Part shown: in pieces, positions 35,434 through 45,962 of the stretch
How positions within the stretch are numbered: position 1 is the first letter of the stretch
Layout: every line of letters starts with the position of its first letter
Assembly (NCBI GenBank): GCA_018340375.1
Contig: JAFFJZ010000046.1
Span: 1,736,001-1,800,000, forward strand
From: Gonatopus flavifemur
Lineage: Eukaryota; Arthropoda; Insecta; Hymenoptera; Dryinidae
Direction of reading: 5' to 3'
DNA: 64,000 nt
Made by a program: the position numbers and the translations under genes
The notes under the pieces: generated by a model
The model's database searches: none
What the model was told of the DNA's origin: nothing
The model's input: only the letters and a program-made list of their open reading frames with translations

Positions 35434-35581
35434 AAGTTGGGTTCAAGTAATTCAGGGGATATCTAATGTGATTATATAATCAGTTCAATTCGATCTGATA
35501 TCAAGGTATAGGTTAGGAGAGTTTGAGTGTGGATTGGCATATTATTTCAGTTGGAAGGAAAATAACGATAGAAGTCAACGT

Positions 35582-36062
35582 GAGATTAAGTGTCTAACGC
35601 ACAAAATCTTGTGAGAATAGATTTGAAGTGAAAGACACGAGATATAGTGTCTATTGCACAGTATCTCGTTTGAAAAAAAAATTATAAAAGACTTTGAGAT
35701 TTAGTGTCTAACGCACAAAATCTCGTTGAAATAGATTTGAAATAAAAGACACGAGATATAGTGTCTATTGCACAGTATTTCGTTTGGAAAAAATTAGAAA
35801 AGATTTTGAGATTGAGTGTCTAACGCACAAAATCTCATCAGAATAGATTTGAAATGAAGGACACGAGATGTAGTGTCTATTGCACAGTATCTCGTTTGGA
35901 GAAAATTAGAAAAGATTTTGAGATTGAGTGTCTTACGCACAAAATCTCGTTAGAATAGATGAGATATAGTGCCTATTGCACCCTATCTCTGATTTTGGAT
36001 ATGGTGGCTGTGCACGTTATCCGGAGAGGAGTTTGAAATTTAGTGTCTACGCACAGAATTTC
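35582..36062. repeat. Array of ten hairpins in the 5' LTR of Gypsy-2
   Basis: The same hairpin family as at 13505-13872, with one more repeat unit of about 120 bp (two hairpins). Inner stems GTG/CAC are constant. Outer stems vary in a paired way. Confidence 0.8.
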
Positions 36063-36267
36063 GATAAGAATAGGATTCTTGATATCAGATTTGGGGTTCA
36101 GTTGTTAGAAATACTTACTGGTTGTTTGTAGACTCGGTGTAAGAAGGTAAAACTGGATTATCGAAGTTTGATACTCAGAAATGAATTGAATTTCATAACA
36201 GGATGAAACGACAATGCGAACTTTTGAAAGACTGGAAAATTGTGTGTGTCAAAGGGCACACACTCGG

Positions 36268-36280
36268 CCTTTATATACTC
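36268..36280 (-). promoter_or_regulatory. TATA box of the Gypsy-2 LTR (5' LTR copy)
   Basis: GAGTATATAAAGG on the minus strand, identical to the copy in the 3' LTR. This would drive the genomic RNA. Confidence 0.7.
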
Positions 36281-37208
36281 TTTTTGGAAGTTGACTCTGG
36301 GAAGGGGTATAAACGTTTGAGAAAGAAGAGACAATAAATTTCTGTCTTTCTATGTCCCAAGAGTTTTTTTATATAGGTTTCCCTATGTATCAATTCTTCC
36401 TCAGGTTTGCATAGTCTTTCCTTGTAGACTCATTGATAATAACTAATACTTGACAATTTTGGGTTTGGTTATAAATATTAACCAATAATGTTGCATATTT
36501 AAATAGTCAAAATTATTTCTGAAAGTACACATAGAATTAGGAATGCATGGGTTGACGTCACATAGCTAGGTATCGAAACGGCATACGCATTGTTGTGGTC
36601 TCGAGTTTTTTATGAACGCTTTTCCGTAGCGCACAAGAGTTTCCTTCAAATCTGTCACCCAGATGTATGCAGAATATGTATACATCCTGATGTACTTTCA
36701 AAAACAATTCAAAGGCGTAAGAGCAAGTTTGAAACTCGTTATATTTTGGAATATTCGCATTTTTGCATTGAATATTGATTAAAAATTGGAATCGTAATAT
36801 ATATATAAAAGAAAATATGAATAATATATGAATATATGTGAATATATATATGAGGAGTAATGAGAGTATATCATGGAATGATGAAAATTACATAACATGA
36901 GAAGTTCTACAGATATATCCTTTTTTATGAATCTGCAGATGAAACTTCACATGAAAGATTGTTATTTGCATGTGGCTAAATTGTTACATAGGTTTATTCA
37001 GAATCAATTAATTCTGAAAAAGATATAGTTATTCAACTGTGATTTCCAAATTACAAAATTGTCATTTCACGTTATGTTATTTTATATAACATTTATATAA
37101 CAATGTTATATGGGTAGTTAGTATCAATATATACGCATATTTATATGTTCTAAGAAGAGAAAGAAACGAACAAACAAAAGAGGTGTGGAAAAATACGAGG
37201 ATGTTACA

Positions 37209-37930
37209 ATTGTTGAATAAACAATTTTAGAAAAAGCGATCCCTCACAGAATTCATTCCTCCATCTTCTCCGGTGTCCTCTCCGTCGTTTGGAATCAATT
37301 AGAAGGAGAACGAATGTTGCCGAGTAGAGAGATAACAGTTTTATCCAAGATTCTGCTGTTTCCCACCGTAAATTGTTAAATAAACAATGTTATAAACCGC
37401 GATCCCTCACAGAATTCATTCCTGCGTCTTCTCCGGTGTTCTCTCCGTCGTTTGAAATCAATTAGAAGGGAAACGAATGTTGCCGAGTGAAGAGATAACA
37501 GTTTTATCCAAGATTCTGCTGTTTCTCACCGTAAATTGTTAAATAAACAATGTTATAAACCGCGATCCCTCACAGAATTCATTCCTGCGTCTTCTCCGGT
37601 GTTCTCTCCGTCGTTTGAAATCAATGAGAAGGGAAACGAATGTTGCCAAGTGAAGAGATAACAGTTTTATCCAAGATTCTGCTATTTCCCACCGTAAATT
37701 GTCAAATAAACAATGTTATAAACCGCGATTCCTCACAAAATTCATCCCTGCGTCTCCTCCGGTGTTCTCTCCGTCGTTTGGAATCATTTGGGAAAAAAAT
37801 GAATGTTGCCGAGTGGAGGTTTAACAGTTCACATCCAAGATTCTGCTGTTTCCCACCGTAAATGGTTAAATAAACAATGTTATAAACCGCGATCCCTCTC
37901 CGAATTGATTCCTGCATCTATTCTGGTGTT
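37209..37930 (-). repeat. 164-bp satellite, right arm part B (reversed)
   Basis: About 4.4 reversed monomers between the Gypsy-2 5' LTR and the right terminal segment. The first monomer is the most divergent (AATTTTAGAAAAAGCGATCC). Confidence 0.92.
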
Positions 37931-38224
37931 CTTTCCGTCGTTTGGCATCGGTTAGAGGAAAAACGCATGTTGCCATGATGAGACATCGGCCTTTATATTT
38001 GATGGTTCCTATTCCACTTTTGTTTTCAAATAAACATTTTTATGGGTCTTGCGCTACATAAAACTCTCCATGGGTTCCCAAACGATCAATCTAATATGCA
38101 ACAATAATCTTATCAACCTTGTTTCAGCCAGAAACACTCTTCCTGTTTTTCAATATGCGGTACAGTCTGTGTCAAAAATCCCAAAAGTGGCCGCTAGCAA
38201 ACTGGCCGCTAGATACCATTCCAT
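37931..38224 (-). repeat. Right terminal inverted repeat of the Foldback element
   Basis: The inverse of 607-880, ending GATACCATTCCAT at 38224. It has the same doubled nonamer. Confidence 0.82.
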
Positions 38225-38233
38225 GAGAAATTC
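38225..38233. repeat. Target-site duplication of the Foldback element, right copy
   Basis: GAGAAATTC directly follows the terminus; compare GAGAAATTT at 598-606. Confidence 0.8.
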
Positions 38234-39777
38234 GCTTATTTATTCTGTATTGGTTCAGACCTCAAATGAAATCATTTCGGAAGTTCCTTCGGAATGTCGG
38301 AAATAAGAAGACATAACACTATTTCCTCGGTAAAATGGAACAAAAAGGAACTTTGAACATGCACCTGAAACCTTCTTCCAACATTATATTCATATCATTC
38401 AATTTTCTTCAATACAGTACATCCAAAATCGCGAATGAAACCACCGCCTCGTTTCAATTCCGTAGGTTTGATAATTGGGTGACTCATAGCACTCTTTCCT
38501 ACAATATATATTCCGAAAAAATCAGGGCACTTGTGGAATTCTTTTAAAAACATGTTACATACATAATTGGTAGGATAAATACAAAGTAGCAGGCCTGAAT
38601 ACAAACAAAAAAAAGATAGTTTCAATTGAACACCCGTTTTTTTTGTACAACTAAAACAATATTTTCCTTCCAAAACAAACTTGGTTTGAATTGAGGAAGT
38701 GTTGTTTCAGTTCGAGAGGAATCAGTGGTACCAGATAACACGCGGAGCACAACGTTGATTAGCTCATTCTTTTGAGGAGTAGAATATGAATAGTTGGCTC
38801 TACATGAAGTACCCAATCAGCAAAGACACCGCGTCTTGCTGAAAACAGTGAAAGAAATTGAAAACCTGAATTTCACCCAAGAGAATATTCTCTTAATTTG
38901 AAACCAGTTTATTTGAAATAAGGAGAATCTTGTTTTGAATATTTTTGTAGTTTGATACAAGATAACAGGAGTTGAAAGGATGAAACTTACTTCTTCTATG
39001 CAGGAGTACAATATATAAAGTAGTACGTAATATCCCAATGAGAGCAGTATGTCAAAATTACATTGAACTTACATCAAAATGATGTTATTTTGTAGCTTTT
39101 GAAGCTATCATGAAGAACTCACACACTCACAATAGGCTAATGTATATACGCGGAACTTTGGTGAATGTCAACAATCAGCGCCAGGATTGGCACGCAATAT
39201 ACTTCTAAGTATTTCACATAGTTTATGACACGTAAGAAACCGAGTATCTGACGCATGAAACAAACCCCTTGCCTTTGGGGGGACAGGAAGGTTCAAGTAT
39301 CTTACGTATATGACGTGTCAAAAATCAAGGATGATACGTAAGAAATTGAAAAATTATGTAATAAACCCAACCCTGATCAGCGCTGGTGCGAGGAATTCTT
39401 CTTCTTCCTTCGATCGACGTTGTCTCGTGTTCAGCGTCGATTGGAAGAAGAAGAATTTCTCGGAACGGCCCTGTTAACAATCAGTGATTCGGGAAATCCT
39501 CATAGACTACCTTTCCCCACAGAACTATGATTGTATTACGCAAGAAATAATACGTATTGTGAAATACAATGCCGAAAAATCCAAAATATCTTATGACCTT
39601 ACTTAATAAGGCTTCGAACCTATACCGTTGAAAGCAAAAAAAAGGAAAAAGAATAATTGAATAATTGAATTCACATCAGATCACTCACGTAAATACAACT
39701 GCGCACATATCAGAGACATGCGATAATCAGAGTATCGTTACTGTTATATAGTGAAAATATTCAATTTAATCAATATA
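38234..39777. other. Intergenic stretch without a recognised gene
   Basis: Only short, motif-free frames are open. The one structured feature is an inverted repeat of about 27-bp arms at 39390-39461. Confidence 0.5.
39390..39461. repeat. Stem-loop with arms of about 27 bp
   Basis: The left arm starts GAGGAATTCTTCTTCTTCC at 39390 and the right arm ends GGAAGAAGAAGAATTTCTC at 39461. They are complementary apart from one mismatch and a small bulge near the loop. The loop is about 15 bases. A small-RNA precursor or the relic of a MITE would both fit. Confidence 0.6.
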
Positions 39778-42105
39778 CAGGGTGTCCCATTTCAATTTTT
39801 ATATCGGAATAACTAAAAAACGAGGAGTTTTGGGGGAAAATGTTTCGAACAAAAGTTGTGAGATTCCAAAGGGGACATCTGATGGTGACCTTGACTTCGG
39901 CCTCGGATCTCAACTTCAAGGTCATTCAGAGGTCAACTTTTGTTTCTTGAATGAAATTCCCCATTTTTCACTGCAGATTCAGATTTGACGTTGAAAAACA
40001 AGAAACTTTTGTCTGAATCATTGTTCCGAATTCCGCACAGATGACGCTCTAATCGATAAAAAATTTGTTTTATGAAACACCCGTATTGCTTTCTGTGTAA
40101 AACGACATTTAACGCTCCAGTGTTTTTTTCAGCTTCTGAAGATTACCGTCGTCATCAGAGTTACCCAATGTGCACCATCGGGAGGTTGAGCGATCGGATC
40201 TTGCACATCTTTGTCGCCCTGGGAATTTGATGAAACCCCATGAGTAAAAACCCGAAGTGGTAAGATCCGGAGACCTAGCTGGGATTTTCCATCGACCAAT
40301 ATTGACAATTATGCCTGTTCGTAGTCCCGTTACTGTGAATTGTTGCCAAACACAAGTACACAACAATACTTGTGTTCATCATGAACAAGGAAGTATAGTA
40401 TTCATACTAGAGTATTGTTTACAAACATAAGTGAAACGAAATGTTCAATATCCTCCATTCATTAACAAATTCTTCTCGATATACGATTCAAACTTGAAGA
40501 AGATCTTCGATCAGTGTTGTTAAGGTCTCGATACCATGGATTATCCTTGGGGTGAAATACTTGATATTCACCTGATACTAGGAGAATGTCGACGTCATCA
40601 CGCTGCAGCATCAAGATTGTATGGAGAGAGGTATCCAAATAGACGCCAGCCTTCACTTCAGCTGATACGCTCAATAGAAAGACGGGTTAGAAGAATGAAT
40701 ATCCCACGAGTCAGAAGCCGTTATGATGGAAATCGTATGGATGCACGCTCAGTAGCCGTTTTATGTATGGTGCACCTGAATCCTAACATTAGTACCAGAG
40801 AAATCCAGCACCAATTAGGTATCCCAAGATCAACGGCACACCGCATACTAAGATCTGGTGAATATCATCCTTACCACATTACATTGGTGCGAGCATTCGG
40901 TGAAGATGATCTTAGACGTAGGGTTGAATCTTGTCAATGGGCCTCGGAGCAACCGCCCGGTTTTTTCAATTACGTGATATCTAGTGATGAGGCAACATTC
41001 CGCAGTAACGGTGTTATGAACAGACATAATTGTCATCATTGGCCAATTGAAAATCTTAGATGGCATCGACAAGTTGACAAGCAACATCGCTGGACTCAGA
41101 ATGTGTGGTGTGGGATTTTGAATGGTCAGATCATTGGTCCTTATTCCTTCCAACATACTGTTAGGAAGGAAAATTATCTGCAATTGATTCGGGACAAATC
41201 ACCAAGGATGTTGGAAGATGTTGATCTCTACACACGGAACAGGATGTGGCTTCAACATGATGAGGCACCACCTCATAACGCTGCAATTGACAGAAATTTC
41301 TTGAACACATCTTACCCACACAGATGGATTGGTCGCGGTGGATACATTGCCTGGCCGGCTAGGTCTCCGGATCTTACCCCTCCGGATTTTCACTTATGGG
41401 GTTTCATCAAAGATGTAGTTTATGAAAGACCACCAACGACCAGAGATGACACGAAACGCCGAATACGAGCTGTCTGCCGAACAATCCCACGTCATGTGCT
41501 TTTGTCGTTAGAACCACATTTTCAGAGACGAATTAGGTTATGCCAACAGGTCAGTGGTGCAAATCTCGAACATCTGATACGGTGAATTTCCATACATATT
41601 GCAAAGCGTTTGTCGTGGAAAATTACACACCTCTACAGTCCAGACAATCGGCTCTTTTCAGGGCCACAAAGGTGTGCAAAATCCGATCGCTCAACCTCCT
41701 CGTGGTGCACATTGGGTAACTCTAATGGCGACGGTAATCCTCAGGAGCTGAAAAAAAAGCACTGGAGAGTTGAATGTCGTTTTACACAGGAAGCCATACG
41801 AGTGTTTCATAAAACTCATTTTTTACCGATTAGAGCGCCATCTGTGCAGAATTCGGAAAAATGATTCAGACAAAAGTTCCTTGTTTTTCAACGTCAAATC
41901 TGAATCTGCAGTCAGAAATAGGGAATTCTATTCAAGAAACGAAAGTTGACCTCTGAATGACCTTGAAGTTGAGATCCCAGGCCAAAGTCAAGGTGACCAT
42001 CAGATGTCCCCCTCGGAATCTCACAACTTTTGTTTGACACATTCTCCCCCAAAACTCCTTGTTTCTGAGTTATTCCGATATGAAAATCGAAATGGGACAC
42101 CCTGT
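39778..42105 (+). mobile_element. Mariner-2, apparently intact DD41D mariner with 450-bp inverted repeats
   Basis: The ends are CAGGGTGTCCCATTTCAATT and CAGGGTGTCCCATTTCGATT in inverse orientation, flanked by TA. Inverted repeats extend at least from 39778 to about 40224 and from about 41655 to 42105. The left arm also holds inverted pieces of the element's own transposase gene up to about 40340. Confidence 0.93.
40536..41585 (+). CDS. Mariner-2 transposase, DD41D
   Basis: This 349-residue Tc1/mariner transposase is uninterrupted. It would bind the inverted repeats and cut and rejoin them at TA targets. N-terminal helix-turn-helix motifs lie in about residues 1-110 (ILGECRRHHAAASRLYG, GIPRSTAHRIL). 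Catalytic acids are D151 (SSDEATF), D242 (LQHDEAPPH) and D284 (LTPPDF). There are 41 residues between the last two, the DD41D signature. Oddities are SSDEA and HDEAP where the relatives have FSDES and QDGAP. The start chosen is the first ATG, which gives the same N-terminus as the other copies. It may be active, but this was not tested. Confidence 0.92.
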   Translation: MDYPWGEILDIHLILGECRRHHAAASRLYGERYPNRRQPSLQLIRSIERRVRRMNIPRVRSRYDGNRMDARSVAVLCMVHLNPNISTREIQHQLGIPRSTAHRILRSGEYHPYHITLVRAFGEDDLRRRVESCQWASEQPPGFFNYVISSDEATFRSNGVMNRHNCHHWPIENLRWHRQVDKQHRWTQNVWCGILNGQIIGPYSFQHTVRKENYLQLIRDKSPRMLEDVDLYTRNRMWLQHDEAPPHNAAIDRNFLNTSYPHRWIGRGGYIAWPARSPDLTPPDFHLWGFIKDVVYERPPTTRDDTKRRIRAVCRTIPRHVLLSLEPHFQRRIRLCQQVSGANLEHLIR

Positions 42106-42570
42106 ATATGTAATATAAAATCTTATGAAATATACTACTGATTGAAATTTGATACATTTGTTCATGTAAAAATATCAGTACTATGAGTCCATGTCCCTAG
42201 TGTATAAATATTCTTACCTTGCACAGGGACTAATCCACAATTTGACACGATATCATAATTTTGAAACACTGTCACTTCATCATTCATATGAATATATTCA
42301 CTCCACTGTAACACAATGAATAACTGAATTCCCGCGCGCATAATTTGTCAAGACGTGTATATCACCTTCAACACCCCCTACTCTCTGTACTAACTGTCAG
42401 CGAAGAGGAACCAATGAGACTTTGGGAAGGAACATTATCTTTTTCATACACACAGCTTTGATTGACTCTCTTTGAATACGCGCGCGTCAGAGAACGGAAA
42501 CAATCTAACACCAATCAGAATGCAGATAAAACGATCACATTCCCGTAACACCGACTTTTTGCATAGGGAT
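42106..42570. other. Stretch between Mariner-2 and the Gypsy-3 LTR remnant
   Basis: AT-rich, with no ORF of interest. By position it should be the bulk of the Gypsy-3 5' LTR, yet it shows no similarity to the 3' LTR at 57412-57885. A TGTAACA at 42307 recalls the LTR start but the following bases differ. Confidence 0.4.
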
Positions 42571-42646
42571 ATATATATACATATCGACAATATCATTCTG
42601 CCTACTCTGGCCTCCCACTCAGTTCTCCCAAATCCATTCATCGTAG
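42571..42646 (+). repeat. End of the 5' LTR of Gypsy-3
   Basis: About 75 bp (ATCGACAATATCATTCTGCC onward) are shared with 60654-60720. The end of both is followed by primer-binding site or flank as expected. The upstream LTR boundary is not recognisable. Confidence 0.65.
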
Positions 42647-42658
42647 TGGCGCCCAACG
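42647..42658 (+). other. Primer-binding site of Gypsy-3
   Basis: TGGCGCCCAACG follows the LTR end; this is the standard complement of a tRNA-Lys 3' end. Confidence 0.85.
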
Positions 42659-43289
42659 CAAAAAACTCACATACATCACATACAAGCACACATACACACT
42701 CAAACAAACGAAGACACATTATCAAACATACAGATACAGCAAACATACTCATGGATATAACACATAAACACACAGACATACACATATATACACATATATA
42801 CACATATATACACACTGAAACAAATAAGTACACAACGAATTTTTTTCCCCTGATATTTCAGACGCGTTTACCCATCCATGTTACACGGGAGACTTAAATG
42901 AGATATCGATATTTATACATGGAGTAGAAGAAAAACGGAATTTATATACACGTAGTCGTACAGATGAACGTCACAATAACGAGAAAATTAATCAAAAACG
43001 AGTCAAACACCGTGTATATAAATTCCATAGAACGACAATATAAGCCCATTATATGTAAAAGGAAATTCTATTCGCGCGAATATTATACAAAGGTATCGGG
43101 GTGTATGTGTGCGCGCATGCATACATGTAAGAAATCATAAGAACACGCGTACACACACACACGAGAGGCATATGACATCGCACAGAACGATACTCTACGC
43201 GCAAGAAGAAGAATAACCTTGAGCACGGAGCACAGTGGTCGTTTTTCCCAATCGAGGTGGACAAAATTCAAAACTCTATCATATTCGCT

Positions 43290-44090
43290 TGAAACTCGGT
43301 ATTGGGGGGTTTTTGGGGTCACAGAATCCGAATCTGGAGTCAGAACTTCGAAATTTCAAATGGCGGATTCAATATGGCGAACAAAAATTCAAAAATGGTT
43401 GATATCTGCTTGAAACTCAGTACCTGGGGGTTTTTGGGGTCACAGAATCCAAATCTGGACTCAGAATTCCGGAATTCGAAATGGCGGATTCAATATGGCG
43501 GACAAAAAATCAAAAATGGTTAATATCTGCTTGAAACTCAGTACTTGGGGTTTTTTGGGGTCACAGAATCCAAATCTGGACTCAGAATTCCGGAATTCAA
43601 AAAGGCGGATTGAATATGGCGGACAAAAGTTCAAAAATGGTTGATATCTGCTTGAAACTTAGTACCTGGGGGTTTTCGGGGTCACAGAATCCAAATCTGG
43701 ACTCAGAATTCCGGAATTCAAAATGGCGGATCCAATATGGCGGACAAAAATGGAAAAAAATGGTTGATATCCGCTTGAAACTCACTTTCGAGGAGTTTTT
43801 GGAGTCGCAGAATTCGAATCTGGAGTGTGAAATCCGAAATTCGAAATGGCGGATTCAATATGGCGGACAAAAATTAGAAAATCGTTGATATCCGTTTGAA
43901 ACTCACTAGTGGCAAGGTTCTTGGGGTCGCAGAATCCAAATGTGGAGTCAGAAATTCGAAATTCAACATGGCGGTTTCAATATGGCGGACACAAATTCAA
44001 AAACGGTTGATATCCGCTTGAAACTTACTATCATGGGGTTTTGGGGTCGCATAAATTCAATCTGGACTCAGAATGTTGCAACTTCAGGAT
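43290..44090. repeat. 120-bp minisatellite inside the Transib
   Basis: Six to seven copies carry GTCACAGAATCC at about 43318, 43439, 43560, 43680, 43799, 43919 and 44039, and the phrase ATGGCGGATTCAATATGGCGG. The spacing is 120 bp, a multiple of three, so frames stay open across copies; this explains the short ORFs here, which are not considered genes. Confidence 0.9.
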
Positions 44091-44425
44091 ACCACACTAT
44101 CTAAATGAAACAAAAGCGCCACACTAGGGTTCTACATACCTCATTGTTCGAATCACTGTTATTATCCCAATTTTCATCGTTGAAACATTTGTTTTTTTCT
44201 CAACTTTGCGTGGAAACTCTCAAAAAAACAAATATTCACTCATTATCAATCCTTACAGCGATAAATAGGAATGATGAACAGGAAGAAAGCGAAATGGAAT
44301 TTTTAATTCACTTCCGAATAAGATGAAATGTATTTTATTGAACATCAATCTTGAAGATGAAGCAGCAACTTACAAAAAACTGGTGAAATTTCCAAATGCC
44401 TTAGAAATCAACTCTTATTTATTCC

Positions 44426-45940
44426 TCATTCAGATGTTGGAGAAGCATGTGATTGTCCAATATCAGGTTCACGCAGTAAATTCAACACTTCCACAGGTAA
44501 CGGTTTGCAGGTTTTGAATTGAGATATCCTATTATCACGATTAGACAAGATAGAAATGTGGGGATCAGAGGAATACAGCAAAGTGTGTAACAAATCTTCC
44601 ATGTTCTGATGCCGAGACATTTTTCTCGTGTTGGATTCTCGGTATCTTCTGATATCTTTGTTCCTGGCCTCTAAAGCTTCTTCTGACATCATACCTATAG
44701 GCAATGCACAAGAACTTATTATCTCCCCACCATGAATCAGTAACCTATGCACACTAGAAGGCATATGGTACCACGAATACAACTTCACGTATAAATCCGC
44801 TGTTTCTTTGGCGTACAGAGAAAATCTCTCAACGTCAATGTCAAATCCACTTGATATGGTTCTCAATATTACGTTAAACCTCTTCAATAAATTTTCGTCA
44901 AGTCCTGTTATTTGAACAGCCGTTGAAAAATTCTCAAAGAATCGAGCTGCGGTATTTCCGTCATTAGTTGTTCCGTGACCTTGTTTCACAACGTCAACTA
45001 ACAATCCCATTTCCTGCCGAATCGCCTTGGTGATACGTTTTTTATTATCCTCTAAAATTTGCTTGTCCTGTTTTTCTGTCATCCGGTACTTCTTTATATT
45101 AATGCGATATGCAATGTGAAGCATACAGTCGAGGCATCTTATGTATGCATGGAGAGATGAAAGGCCCAGATGGTATCTAGTCTCATCACACTCTCTCTCA
45201 TAAACGGAAGAGAGATTGTTCATCAGTTTAGGAGTGACTTTGCAAATACTACATGTTTGAACCGATGTCTCTGTGATTGTGCTGAAGGTTTCGCCATCGA
45301 TCATAGTTAGCATTAACTGATGGTCAATTTTTGCTGTGATGTTGTCTAGGGTAACTATAGTCGGAGAAAGCCCTTCGATCTGACTTTCTATTCCCGAAAT
45401 TTCTTTTCGAATTAAATCAGGTGTTTCCTTTTCAAAAATGAGTTTCACTGGTCGGCAAAATCTTGTAGACGAAGCCCGACGATTATTCCAGATTATGGTA
45501 TTTCCATCTTTCGTTTGTAATCGAAGAGGCCTAATGCAAACTACATATAGATTCCCGTCTGTTTTTTCACGGTCTTTCTCATTTTGAATACGAATTTTAT
45601 ACATAGATTGTCCCCCACTTCCATCAGCCCCCCATTTATACAATAAAACAAGATCTGATTGTGAATTTCCACATACGCTTTCTAAAATATCTTTCAGAGC
45701 GAGGCATAATCTTGATGACGTATGATCCACTATGGCTTGAAGTCGAATTTCTGCTGAAAATTCTGTGATTCTTATACTGTTGTTTGGTGGATAACATTCT
45801 TTTTTTGCCACCAAGATGTTTTCATAACTTGGATATATATTGGCTTTCCGATTTTTAGCTCCTTGTTGCATCAGGATGTAGCTATTTTTGGAGGAACGTC
45901 CATCTATATACAAAGCAAGACCTTCTTCGGGTGACTAAGT
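44426..45940 (-). pseudogene. Transib transposase, catalytic and C-terminal part
   Basis: The frame holds about 495 residues of the RAG1-related catalytic region (numbering from 45913). KANIYPSYEN and RITEFSAEIRLQA open the conserved part. Catalytic D97 is in YKWGADGSGGQS and D206 in MIDGE; the third acid is in MMSEEALEARNK (411-415). C221 and C224 with H389 and H394 match the zinc ligands known from RAG1 (two Cys, two His). GHGTTNDGNTAARFF is a family hallmark. The stop at 44426 is a plausible natural end. Upstream, an in-frame TAG lies at about 45937-45939 before SPEEG, and the N-terminal part is in another frame, so the gene is broken. Confidence 0.93.
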
Positions 45941-45962
45941 TTCTGGTTTCACATTTGGGGTC

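Larger units (their letters stand above)
12839..37208 (-). mobile_element. Gypsy-2, large errantivirus-like LTR retrotransposon with env
   Basis: On the minus strand the order is 5' LTR (37208-34682), primer-binding site, a 4-kb repeat-rich leader, gag, pol, two small ORFs, env, polypurine tract, 3' LTR (15018-12839, truncated). LTR termini are TGTAACATCC and GGACGTGACA. The LTRs differ by about 8 percent in the part I compared. Reverse transcriptase and primer usage resemble the 17.6/297/gypsy group. The DD41D mariner at 18226-23633 interrupts it. Frameshifts in pol and env indicate an inactive copy. No target duplication can be shown, because the left LTR has lost about 230 bp at its junction with the satellite. 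Confidence 0.9.
34682..37208 (-). repeat. 5' LTR of Gypsy-2, full length
   Basis: 2527 bp. On the plus strand it begins TGTCACGTCC and ends GGATGTTACA, so the termini are imperfect inverted repeats (TGT(A/C)AC(A/G)TCC). It contains the TATA box at 36268-36280, the hairpin array at 35582-36062 and the LTR ORF at 34891-35433. Confidence 0.9.
607..38224. mobile_element. Foldback-like element with satellite arms, expanded by nested insertions
   Basis: The two ends are inverted copies of each other over about 290 bp (607 to about 880, and about 37930 to 38224), starting ATGGAATGGTATCTAGCGG. Inward of each end the sequence becomes a tandem satellite of about 164-bp monomers. It is forward from about 880 to 12382 and reversed from 12426 onward, apart from inserted retrotransposons. 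Without Gypsy-1 and Gypsy-2 the left arm is about 6.2 kb and the right arm about 1.4 kb around a spacer of about 43 bp. No transposase is encoded, so mobility would need an enzyme in trans. Inverted arms built of tandem subrepeats plus a 9-bp duplication match FB elements; a MULE ancestry is inferred. An alternative is a satellite locus rearranged by inversion, but the duplication and the sharp shared termini argue for transposition. Confidence 0.82.

Noticed and set aside
40109..40366. Minus-strand ORF with PARSPDLT in the left arm of Mariner-2 as a separate transposase
   Set aside because: It is an inverted fragment of the element's own transposase gene within the long inverted repeat, not a gene.
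42472..42897. ORF over the Gypsy-3 primer-binding site rich in His and Thr
   Set aside because: It reads through the LTR end and an (ACAT)n-type simple repeat; no coding signal.
43219..43888. Open frames over the 120-bp repeat as a repeat protein gene
   Set aside because: The unit length is a multiple of three, so openness is trivially inherited; three frames are open in parallel and none has a start context or known motif.
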